A stretch of 7,362 bases of DNA. It comes from Anaerolineae bacterium. Its GTDB lineage: Bacteria > Chloroflexota > Anaerolineae > B4-G1 > SLSP01. The DNA lies in NCBI GenBank assembly GCA_016934645.1, contig JAFGSL010000637.1, positions 1 to 7,362 of the forward strand. The letters are read 5' to 3'. Positions 1 through 4,597 of this stretch are shown here, piece after piece (positions within the stretch are counted from its first letter, which is position 1; each line of letters begins with the position of its first letter). The position numbers and the translations under genes were made by a program. The notes beneath the pieces are model-generated. The model was not told the origin of the DNA. It did no database searches and saw only the letters and a program-made list of their open reading frames with translations.

Positions 1-113
1 GTAATGGACATGATCGTCACGGAACGTGGAAAGCTCTGGATGGGACAATGTATCGTTATCATGCGAATTGGCGCTGTGGTCATATTCACTTTTGGAAAAT
101 TGTTATCGGATAG
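1..113 (+). CDS. 3' end of an unrecognised gene (partial)
   Basis: Frame 3 is open from the window edge to a TAG at 111-113, giving 36 residues that end in FWKIVIG. The stretch is rich in His, Trp, Tyr and Arg (for example RYHANWRCGHIHFW), which looks more like a real protein tail than a chance frame, but I recognise no family. Frame 1 is also open to a TGA at 142-144 (47 codons), and its translation looks less protein-like. The stop lies just outside the predicted 3' hairpin of the IS91-type element, so this gene would be the left neighbour of that insertion. The 5' part is outside the window, so neither start nor function can be judged. Confidence is low because only 36 codons are visible. 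Confidence 0.35.
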   Translation, partial: NGHDRHGTWKALDGTMYRYHANWRCGHIHFWKIVIG

Positions 114-147
114 GTTTGTAGTGCGCCCTTATGTCCGTTATTGATAA

Positions 148-180
148 GGATTCATGTGGCGCGAAGCCGCCACATAATCC
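148..180. repeat. Terminal hairpin, candidate IS91 oriIS end
   Basis: ATGTGGCG (154-161) pairs with CGCCACAT (168-175) around a 6-base loop. After a one-base bulge (C153), GGATT (148-152) pairs with AATCC (176-180), making 13 pairs in total. It lies about 280 bases downstream of the transposase stop, where the oriIS of IS91-type elements is expected. A terminator is unlikely because no T tract follows on either strand. Confidence 0.5.
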
Positions 181-183
181 ATG

Positions 184-194
184 TTGAACTAAGC
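184..194 (+). repeat. 11-base inverted repeat, copy 1 (partner 4378-4388)
   Basis: TTGAACTAAGC is the exact reverse complement of 4378-4388, near the other end of the IS91-type element. It sits directly inside the terminal hairpin. An 8-base part, TTGAACTA, recurs at 4291-4298 just upstream of the recombinase gene. These could be recombinase or transposase recognition sequences. That role is inferred from position only. Confidence 0.45.
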
Positions 195-460
195 CGGGTA
201 TCACCAGCGGACGTGGAAACAGGTTTCTACATGGAATTTCAGGAAGAGGCTTTGACCGTCAATTACCCCAAGGGACAATCGATACGGGTCCAGCATCCCC
301 TCAAAGCCATTTTGTGCCAGATCTGACGTGCCATTTGTGTTCCCGCGGGTGTGATAGCCCACGACCTTGAGCGGACAAGCACCGATTTCGCGCGCCATAG
401 ACACGCGCCATCTGGGCCACGCGCCATGCGGTTGGCCTGCAACACTCAAGTCGGTTAGCC
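195..460. other. IS91 3' non-coding region
   Basis: This stretch lies between the transposase stop and the terminal hairpin. Short open frames exist on both strands, but none has a recognisable product, a convincing ribosome site or a family-like sequence. I see no terminator with a T tract. It is best read as the untranslated 3' flank of the IS91-type element. Confidence 0.5.
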
Positions 461-805
461 TTAAGCGTGAAGTAGCGGCGGAGCCCGTCCTTGGGGCGGG
501 ATGCTGGCGCAGCGGCGCAATAGATGCCCGCAAGCGGGACAGCGGAACACGGGACGGGCCACGGGTGTCACGACATTAGCAGTCTCCGCTGGTGTTTCTC
601 CCACCGCGGGTTGCCGGGCTACGAATAACACCAACTGCTCGCGAATCAGCGCCAATCGTCGCCGCAGGCCAGAACTCAAGAAGCCGTAGTAGCGCACTTT
701 GACGAACCCCCTGGGGAGCACGTGTTGCAGATAGCGGCGGATGAATTCCCTAACGTGCACGGTACACGTCTTGAGCACCCCGGTATCTGTAGCCCGATAA
801 CGAAA
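461..805 (-). pseudogene. IS91-family transposase, C-terminal fragment
   Basis: These 114 codons are the distal part of the transposase gene cut by the IS110 element. The fragment begins FRYRATDTG, continues with EFIRRYLQHVLPRGFVKVRY and YYGFL, all typical of IS91-family C-terminal regions, and ends after a small CxxC (CPAC, near fragment residues 89-92). It has no start codon or ribosome site of its own at the break; a TTG at 821-823 is in frame but lies in IS110 sequence. Joined to the N-terminal part through the shared CT dinucleotide it gives ACC-TTT-CGT-TAT, restoring V-T-F-R-Y with no frame change. The rebuilt protein is 372 residues, a normal length for the family. The fragment alone should be inactive. 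Confidence 0.88.
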
Positions 806-817
806 GAGTGCGGTAAA

Positions 818-823
818 AGTCAA
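818..823 (-). promoter_or_regulatory. -35 half of a circle-junction promoter (right end of IS110)
   Basis: The minus strand reads TTGACT, five of six matches to the sigma-70 -35 box, 11 bases inside the right end. It has no partner -10 in the integrated form. Joined in a circle to the left end it lies 17 bases from TAAAAT at 2644-2639. Confidence 0.5.
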
Positions 824-824
824 G

Positions 825-840
825 ACCCTCTCGGGAGGGT
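825..840. repeat. Hairpin near the IS110 right end
   Basis: ACCCTC (825-830) and GAGGGT (835-840) form a perfect 6-pair stem with a 4-base loop. On the minus strand it is followed by CTTGACTTTT, which includes the -35-like box. It could end the transposase transcript weakly or be a protein-binding structure of the right end. The T run is short. Confidence 0.4.
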
Positions 841-998
841 AAAGAGTACCTTAACTGGCAGAATTTGAGACGTGTTGAACAAGACCTCGGCCTGGAGGAT
901 TGTTTGCGACCGGGGAGCGTTACAGCTATAAGCGACCGCTTGTTATGGTCGACAATGACTCCGTCTGTTGTCAGCCCTGGCCAAGCAGTCAAGGCGAT

Positions 999-2306
999 TT
1001 AGGTCTGGCGTTCCTCCTTCGAGCGGTAGGGTTCATTGCGGTGTAGCAGTCCGACAATCAACCCAACGCTCTTGCGGGCGGTGAGGACCAGTGCCCGCTT
1101 GTGCTTGTGTTTAGTCGCTTCAGCGTACTTGCGCGCATAGAAATCGCGGTATTCGGGGATGTGTTTGCGCAGGAGATCGGCGCCCTGGATGAGGTAGTAA
1201 CGCAAGTACGCATTGCCTGATTTGGCCATACGGCGTTCTTCAGCTTCGAAGTCGCCGGATTGGGCGCGTGGCCACCAGAGGCCGGCGATTTTGGCGATAG
1301 CATCCTCGGCGTCGCGCAGGTTCTTGGGACGATCGCGCTGACGGCGGGCATCCCACTTGGTCCCGCTGAGGAAACGCTCGGGTGCGCCAATCTCGGCACC
1401 AATGCCGGCGGCACAAGTACGCCCGAAGCCGGGAATGGTCTGCAGTTGGCGGATGGCCGGATACTGGGTGAGGGCGGCGGCGATCCAGGCTTCGGCTTGC
1501 GCGATTTGGGTTTCCAAGAAGGTGATGTGTTCGAGGGTAGCACTGAGGATGCGTTGCACAGCTGCGGCCAAGGGGACGTCGAGGGGGAAACTCTCTTGGG
1601 CTACCTGCTGCAAGCGTTGGGCATTGCGCAGCGGATCAGGGAGCGTGCCTTGGCTGAGGGCGTCCAGTTGCGCGGCGAGGTCGGCCACGGGCAGGGCGGT
1701 CAAGTCGGCGTAGGTGGCGCTGTCACTGAGCAAGGCGCGGCTGGTAACGCCGAAAACGTCGCTGAAGGGCTTGAGCCGGCGGTAGAGATTGGCTTTGAGG
1801 AACAAGTAGGCGCTGGCGAAGCACTTCTCGCGGGTGAGGGTCTCGACCAAGTGAAAGCGATAGCGCGTGTAACTACGCAAGGCCAACTCGTCCGTGTCCG
1901 GTTGCCAGCTCACGCTAGGGGATTGTGTGCGCGTGCGGTGGGCGATGTAGTAGGCGTCGCGGGGGTCGGTTTTGTGATCCTGGGCGAAACACTTCTTGTA
2001 CCACGTCACCCAGCGCGGATTGAGCAGATACAACTCGGCGTCGTAGGCCTGCAGGTCGGCATCGCTGGCCAGGTGCAAGAAGAACGGCAGCCAGTACATG
2101 CCCGTGGCTTCGCCGGAGATCGCGCACCCGCCGTAACTGTGCGTGGCTAGCGTCTCGAGCAACAACTGCTTCACCCCGGCATAGCCCGGCAGCGAGTTCG
2201 CAAAACGCTGCTGAGCCACCGGGACGTCGTCATCGGGATTGAGCAAGCACACATCGACCCAACGGGTGCTGAAGTCAATCCCGACCTGTAAGCGGGTTTC
2301 AACCAT
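999..2306 (-). CDS. IS110-family transposase (RNA-guided DEDD/Ser recombinase)
   Basis: This 435-residue protein catalyses excision and insertion of the IS110 element; in the family it does so with a bridge RNA that pairs with donor and target DNA. The N-terminal RuvC-like domain (about 7-160) shows the acidic set D11 (VGIDFS), E66 (SGEATG) and D114/D117 (HKTDPRDA). A coiled helical region follows (about 220-285). The C-terminal Transposase_20 domain contains LQTIPGFGRTCAAGIGAEIG (288-307) and AQSG, with S350 as the likely nucleophile, then the AKSGNAYLRYYL block (361-372). Length is usual to slightly long. The segment 316-333 is basic and may be a small insertion. The ATG at 2306 is supported by AAAGGAGG (2313-2320) six bases upstream. 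No frameshift is seen, so the enzyme is probably functional. Confidence 0.95.
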   Translation of the reverse strand: MVETRLQVGIDFSTRWVDVCLLNPDDDVPVAQQRFANSLPGYAGVKQLLLETLATHSYGGCAISGEATGMYWLPFFLHLASDADLQAYDAELYLLNPRWVTWYKKCFAQDHKTDPRDAYYIAHRTRTQSPSVSWQPDTDELALRSYTRYRFHLVETLTREKCFASAYLFLKANLYRRLKPFSDVFGVTSRALLSDSATYADLTALPVADLAAQLDALSQGTLPDPLRNAQRLQQVAQESFPLDVPLAAAVQRILSATLEHITFLETQIAQAEAWIAAALTQYPAIRQLQTIPGFGRTCAAGIGAEIGAPERFLSGTKWDARRQRDRPKNLRDAEDAIAKIAGLWWPRAQSGDFEAEERRMAKSGNAYLRYYLIQGADLLRKHIPEYRDFYARKYAEATKHKHKRALVLTARKSVGLIVGLLHRNEPYRSKEERQT

Positions 2307-2346
2307 CGTGAACCTCCTTTCGCTGTGAGGAAGGAGCAGATGAACG

Positions 2347-2358
2347 GGTGTTCCGGCG
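2347..2358 (+). repeat. 12-base inverted repeat flanking the IS110 leader (partner 2605-2616)
   Basis: GGTGTTCCGGCG at 2347-2358 and CGCCGGAACACC at 2605-2616 are exact reverse complements 246 bases apart. They enclose nearly the whole predicted guide RNA. In a transcript from the left end they could pair and close the structure near the transposase ribosome site. Confidence 0.6.
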
Positions 2359-2399
2359 GTCCGTCGCGCGGCAGCCTTGCGGCCAATTAGTCCTCACCC

Positions 2400-2632
2400 G
2401 GCCAGGCTCTCAGGTGCGGTGCTGCTACCCACCGCACGCCCCGACCGTTAGGGACATGGTGCGTGTCAGACGTTGATCGCTACGGACACCGGGAGACAAC
2501 CTTTCGAAAACGTGATGGCCAGCTGGTCACTGGCGCATCCGGCAAAGAGACCATGTCTTGCCCGGTTCATCAGCGGCTCAGACTTTCTGAGTTGCTCTGA
2601 TTGTCGCCGGAACACCAATTTGACCACTATTT
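2400..2632 (-). ncRNA. Candidate IS110 bridge RNA
   Basis: IS110 elements of this layout make a structured guide RNA from the leader between the left end and the transposase. The limits here are estimates. On the minus strand the leader shows, in order: a hairpin with CTCAGA/TCTGAG and a 3-base loop (2577-2591); a bulged stem CCGGGCAA/TTGCCGG with a 12-base loop; and a perfect 8-pair stem GTGCGGTG/CACCGCAC with an 8-base loop (2414-2437). The sequence CGAAAGGT (2506-2499) is complementary to ACCTTTCG, the rebuilt target across the CT core. ACCGCAC (2420-2414) is identical to the right end of the element at 814-808. These are plausible target and donor guides. The left-target and second donor guides were not identified. 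Confidence 0.5.
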
Positions 2633-2634
2633 GA

Positions 2635-3423
2635 TCATATTTTATACAAGGTGACCTTATTACGTGCCAGCTTGACGATGCGTCGGTTACTGAGCGCCAC
2701 CCGGAAGATGTACGGCGCTAGATACTTGAGCGCAGGTAACCCACATCCCACCGGCTGGCAATGCACCACCCACTCCTGTTGCCAGACAACCGCAGGGATT
2801 TCCTCCCAGCACGCTGTGTCACGCAAGGCATCGCGGAACTTGGCGCGAAAGATGCGCGATAGCGCTTTCACCGGGAGCAGAAAGTGCTTCCGCTTCGCCA
2901 GACATACCTGACCGTCTGGGGTCCATCCCACACCGGGCACCACGTAATGTACGTGCGGGTGATAACTCAGATTCCGTCCCCAGGTGTGAAGAACCCCCAC
3001 CATGCCCAATTGCCCACCGACGAAGCGCTCATCAGCCGCCAGGTGCTGGGTAGCCGCCGCAGATGTGCGAAACAACAAATCGTAGATCAACCGTTGGTGA
3101 CGGCGGGCGACCTCCCGCAAAGCCCCCGGTAAGGTGAATGTGAGCATGAAGTAGGGCACCGGCAGCAACAGCGCCTGCTGATCCACCAGCCACTGTTGTC
3201 CCTTGAGCGTCTGGCATTGCGGGCAGTGGCGATTGCGGCACGAGTGATAGTAATAATGGTGGGTGTCACACCGCTCACAGTAGTAAACGTGCCCACCGAG
3301 TGCCGGGGTGCGACACTGCTCAATAGCTCGCATGGCTCGCCGGTGGCTGAGCGGTATCCTCTCACCATATTGAGCGCGATAGGCCGGGCCATAGTGCCGG
3401 AAGATGGCGGCCAGCGTCACCAC
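2635..3423 (-). pseudogene. IS91-family Y2 transposase, N-terminal part, truncated by IS110
   Basis: The reading frame starts at GTG 3423 and ends at a TGA inside the IS110 left end. It gives 262 residues, of which 258 are native and four (LYKI) are IS110-encoded. Visible parts: an N-terminal zinc-binding region (C49, C52, C62, C67, C70), the metal-binding HUH-type motif HPHVH at 155-159, and the paired tyrosines Y234 and Y238 (KYLAPY), which in the family make and break the single-strand transfer intermediates. The remaining 114 residues lie at 805-461. The GTG shares its G with the TAG stop of the recombinase (TAGTG), so translation should be coupled. All catalytic residues survive, but the lost C-terminal region is conserved, so activity is unlikely. 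It would act on the ends of the IS91-type element. Confidence 0.9.
2639..2650 (-). promoter_or_regulatory. IS110 left end with -10 half of a circle-junction promoter
   Basis: After the core CT the minus strand reads TGTATAAAAT, containing TAAAAT (2644-2639) and TATAAA (2646-2641). In an excised circle, TTGACT from the right end would lie 17 or 15 bases upstream, respectively. The predicted start, near 2632, would feed both the guide RNA and the transposase. Confidence 0.5.
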
Positions 3424-4271
3424 TACAGGTCACGGAAGAGGTCGTCCAGAGCTTCACTGGCCACCCTCTCAGTCTGAGGGGTGAGATGCGTATAAAGAGC
3501 CGTAGTTTTGGGCGAACTGTGACCCAGGTAATCTTGGATCAGGCGCAAGCTGACCCCGGCTTCCAGCAAGTGCGTCGCATACGAGTGGCGTAGCGTGTGC
3601 ACCGTGGCTGCCTTGGTCACCCCGCTCTCCTGCAAGGCGCTTTTGAAGACCCGCAGCACTTCCCGCCCGCCCATCGGCTTGTCGTGTGGGCGGAAGGGAC
3701 TGGGAAACAACCATACCGGATGACGGTGGGTGCACCAGAACTGCCGCAAGCGCGGCAACAGCGCCGCTGGGAGCGGCACGTAGCGGTCTTTGGCCCCTTT
3801 CCCGTGCCGTACATGCACCAGCATCCGCTCGCTATCGATGTCCTGGACTTGTAAGCTCACCCCTTCTTGCCGCCGCAACCCGCATCCATAGATCGTGCTC
3901 AGACACACCTGATACCGTGGACGCCGTACACACCGCAAGATCCGCCGCACTTCTTCCCGGCTCAACACCACCGGCAGCTTCTTCTCTCGGGCGGGACGGG
4001 CCAAGTCCAACAGCTTCCACTCGCGACGCAGCGTGTACTGATAGAAAAACTTGATCCCACATAGCGCAATCGTGAACCCACTCGCCGAAGCCCGTTTCTC
4101 GTTCTTAAGGTACAGAAAGTACTCCCGCAATTCCGTCTCGCGGATGTGCTCCGGTGATTTGCCCCAGTACTCCGCCAACTGTCGCACCGTGCGCACATAC
4201 GCCACTTGGGTTGTGGGCGACAAACCCCGCAATTGCATATCCTCTATCATCCGTTCTCGTAACTCGCTCAT
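3423..4271 (-). CDS. Tyrosine recombinase of the IS91-type element
   Basis: This 282-residue integrase-like protein belongs to the Xer/phage integrase family, which cuts and rejoins DNA through a covalent 3'-phosphotyrosine. An N-terminal SAM-like core-binding domain spans about 1-85. The catalytic domain has R133 (GCGLRR), K158 (HGKGAKDR), H225 and R228 (HTLRHSYATHLLEAG), H251 (LGHSS) and the nucleophile Y260 (ALYTH), so the active site is complete. I chose ATG 4271 over GTG 4274 because GAGGAGG (4279-4285) sits seven bases before the ATG but only four before the GTG. It precedes the transposase with a TAGTG overlap. Its role in IS91-family movement is not certain; it may resolve or circularise intermediates or act at the element ends. 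It appears intact. Confidence 0.93.
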   Translation of the reverse strand: MSELRERMIEDMQLRGLSPTTQVAYVRTVRQLAEYWGKSPEHIRETELREYFLYLKNEKRASASGFTIALCGIKFFYQYTLRREWKLLDLARPAREKKLPVVLSREEVRRILRCVRRPRYQVCLSTIYGCGLRRQEGVSLQVQDIDSERMLVHVRHGKGAKDRYVPLPAALLPRLRQFWCTHRHPVWLFPSPFRPHDKPMGGREVLRVFKSALQESGVTKAATVHTLRHSYATHLLEAGVSLRLIQDYLGHSSPKTTALYTHLTPQTERVASEALDDLFRDL

Positions 4272-4278
4272 CACTATA

Positions 4279-4305
4279 CCTCCTCAAGGATTGAACTATC
4301 TTGAG
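4279..4305 (-). promoter_or_regulatory. Recombinase ribosome site next to a small hairpin
   Basis: The minus strand has GAGGAGG at 4285-4279. Just upstream, CTCAAG (4305-4300) can pair with CTTGAG (4288-4283) around an 11-base loop. The 3' arm overlaps the first GAG of the ribosome site, so the hairpin could dampen translation. The loop contains the TAGTTCAA motif that also occurs at the element ends. Confidence 0.35.
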
Positions 4306-4309
4306 TAGA

Positions 4310-4338
4310 AGTATAGGCCACCACGGCACTACTAGAAA
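4310..4338 (-). promoter_or_regulatory. Possible promoter of the recombinase-transposase operon
   Basis: The minus strand has TATACT (4315-4310), a good -10 box. The sequence 17 bases upstream, TTTCTA (4338-4333), matches the -35 consensus at only three positions. The start would be near 4303, at the top of the small hairpin. This is a weak prediction. Confidence 0.3.
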
Positions 4339-4368
4339 CTCTTACTGCTACATCTGCTTAGCCTCCCT

Positions 4369-4388
4369 GCGCGAAGCGCTTAGTTCAA
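4369..4388 (+). repeat. IS91 5' end: small hairpin and inverted-repeat copy 2
   Basis: GCGC-GAA-GCGC (4369-4379) is a 4-pair hairpin that overlaps GCTTAGTTCAA (4378-4388), the exact reverse complement of 184-194. The 9-base run GCGCGAAGC also occurs at 159-167 in the 3' terminal hairpin. Together they mark this point as near the 5' (ter) end of the IS91-type element. Confidence 0.4.
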
Positions 4389-4408
4389 TACGCATTAACG
4401 GGCGTTTG

Positions 4409-4436
4409 TTGTGTCTTTCAGAAGTTACCTTATACT
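4409..4436 (+). promoter_or_regulatory. Candidate + promoter for the helicase leader
   Basis: TTGTGT (4409-4414) and TATACT (4431-4436) are separated by 16 bases. The start would be near 4443, giving a leader of about 155 bases before the helicase ATG. It lies just outside the IS91 5' end, so the insertion seems to have left it intact. Confidence 0.4.
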
Positions 4437-4445
4437 AGGAGTAGT

Positions 4446-4485
4446 GCAAAAATAAAACGCCCCACGGTGTGACAGCACCTGGGGC
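4446..4485 (-). terminator. Intrinsic terminator on the minus strand
   Basis: GCCCCA (4459-4464) pairs with TGGGGC (4480-4485) and, past a single bulged C, GGTG (4466-4469) pairs with CACC (4476-4479), leaving a 6-base loop. On the minus strand the stem is followed by GTTTTATTTTTGC, a good U tract. No minus-strand protein gene enters from the right, so it most likely ends a short RNA. Confidence 0.65.
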
Positions 4486-4515
4486 AATGACCAACGACGT
4501 TTGTGCCGCCGTGGT
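4447..4515 (-). ncRNA. Predicted short antisense RNA opposite the helicase leader
   Basis: A strong-looking minus promoter at 4522-4551 would start an RNA near A4515. It would end at the terminator just described, giving about 68 nt: a single-stranded head of some 30 nt followed by the terminator hairpin. It would be fully complementary to the first part of the + strand leader of the helicase gene. There is no coding potential. This is predicted from promoter and terminator signals only and no known RNA family is recognised. Confidence 0.4.
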
Positions 4516-4521
4516 GGGAAT

Positions 4522-4551
4522 AGTATAACATGCTCCGCCCCTGTGCGTCAA
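4522..4551 (-). promoter_or_regulatory. Strong-looking minus promoter with extended -10
   Basis: TTGACG (4551-4546) and TATACT (4527-4522) are 18 bases apart, each with five of six consensus matches. TGT directly before the -10 makes an extended -10. On the + strand the same bases give TTGTGC-N17-TATAAC (4501-4529), a weaker promoter pointing to the helicase. Confidence 0.5.
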
Positions 4552-4570
4552 GACGCCGGGGGCATTTTTA
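4537..4570 (+). terminator. Intrinsic terminator / attenuator in the helicase leader
   Basis: GCCCC (4537-4541) pairs with GGGGC (4559-4563) and, inside a small internal loop, GCGT (4545-4548) pairs with ACGC (4553-4556). ATTTTTATTT follows at 4564-4573. It ends about 27 bases before the helicase ATG, so transcription into the gene must pass it. GGGGC of the upstream hairpin (4481-4485) could instead pair with GCCCC here, forming an antiterminator. Confidence 0.55.
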
Positions 4571-4597
4571 TTTAAATCGTATTTGGGGAATAAATCG

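Larger units (their letters stand above)
807..2650 (-). mobile_element. IS110-family insertion sequence, complete
   Basis: The ends were set by rebuilding the interrupted IS91 gene. Reading the minus strand, flank GTCAC is followed by CT (2650-2649) and the left end; the right end finishes at 807 and is followed by a second CT (806-805) and flank TTCGTTATCGG. One CT belongs to the target, as expected for IS110 elements, which recombine at a short core and often show no target duplication. The element is 1844 bases including one CT. It has a single transposase gene, a long structured leader upstream of it and about 190 non-coding bases downstream. No terminal inverted repeats were found, as is normal for the group that carries its guide RNA in the 5' leader. 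Confidence 0.85.
148..4388 (-). mobile_element. IS91-family element with tyrosine recombinase, interrupted by IS110
   Basis: The minus strand carries a tyrosine recombinase followed by a Y2 HUH transposase, an arrangement known for some IS91-family members. IS91 elements are thought to move as single strands by a rolling-circle-like mechanism and lack classical terminal inverted repeats. The outer limits here are estimates. At the transposase 3' side a strong hairpin (148-180) is the best candidate for the replication-origin end. At the recombinase 5' side the last shared sequence is an 11-base block at 4378-4388 that is the exact reverse complement of 184-194. Without the nested IS110 the element would be about 2.4 kb. 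I cannot name the target tetranucleotide or the exact ends. Confidence 0.6.

Noticed and set aside
141..326. 61-codon + strand frame after the left hairpin
   Set aside because: It begins inside the terminal hairpin of the IS91-type element and has no recognisable product, so it is treated as non-coding flank.
201..533. 110-codon minus strand frame
   Set aside because: It overlaps the real transposase C-terminal fragment in another frame and runs into non-coding flank.
807..808. Alternative IS110 core CT at 808-807 instead of 806-805
   Set aside because: It would leave two extra bases in the rebuilt IS91 gene and break the reading frame before FRYR, whereas 806-805 restores it exactly.
1260..2150. 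296-codon + strand open frame inside the IS110 transposase gene
   Set aside because: It is antisense to a clear transposase with all catalytic motifs; its glycine-rich, motif-free translation is what the opposite strand of a GC-rich gene gives.
2414..2437. The strong GTGCGGTG/CACCGCAC hairpin as an intrinsic terminator
   Set aside because: No T tract follows on either strand; its match to the IS110 right end makes a guide-RNA stem more likely.
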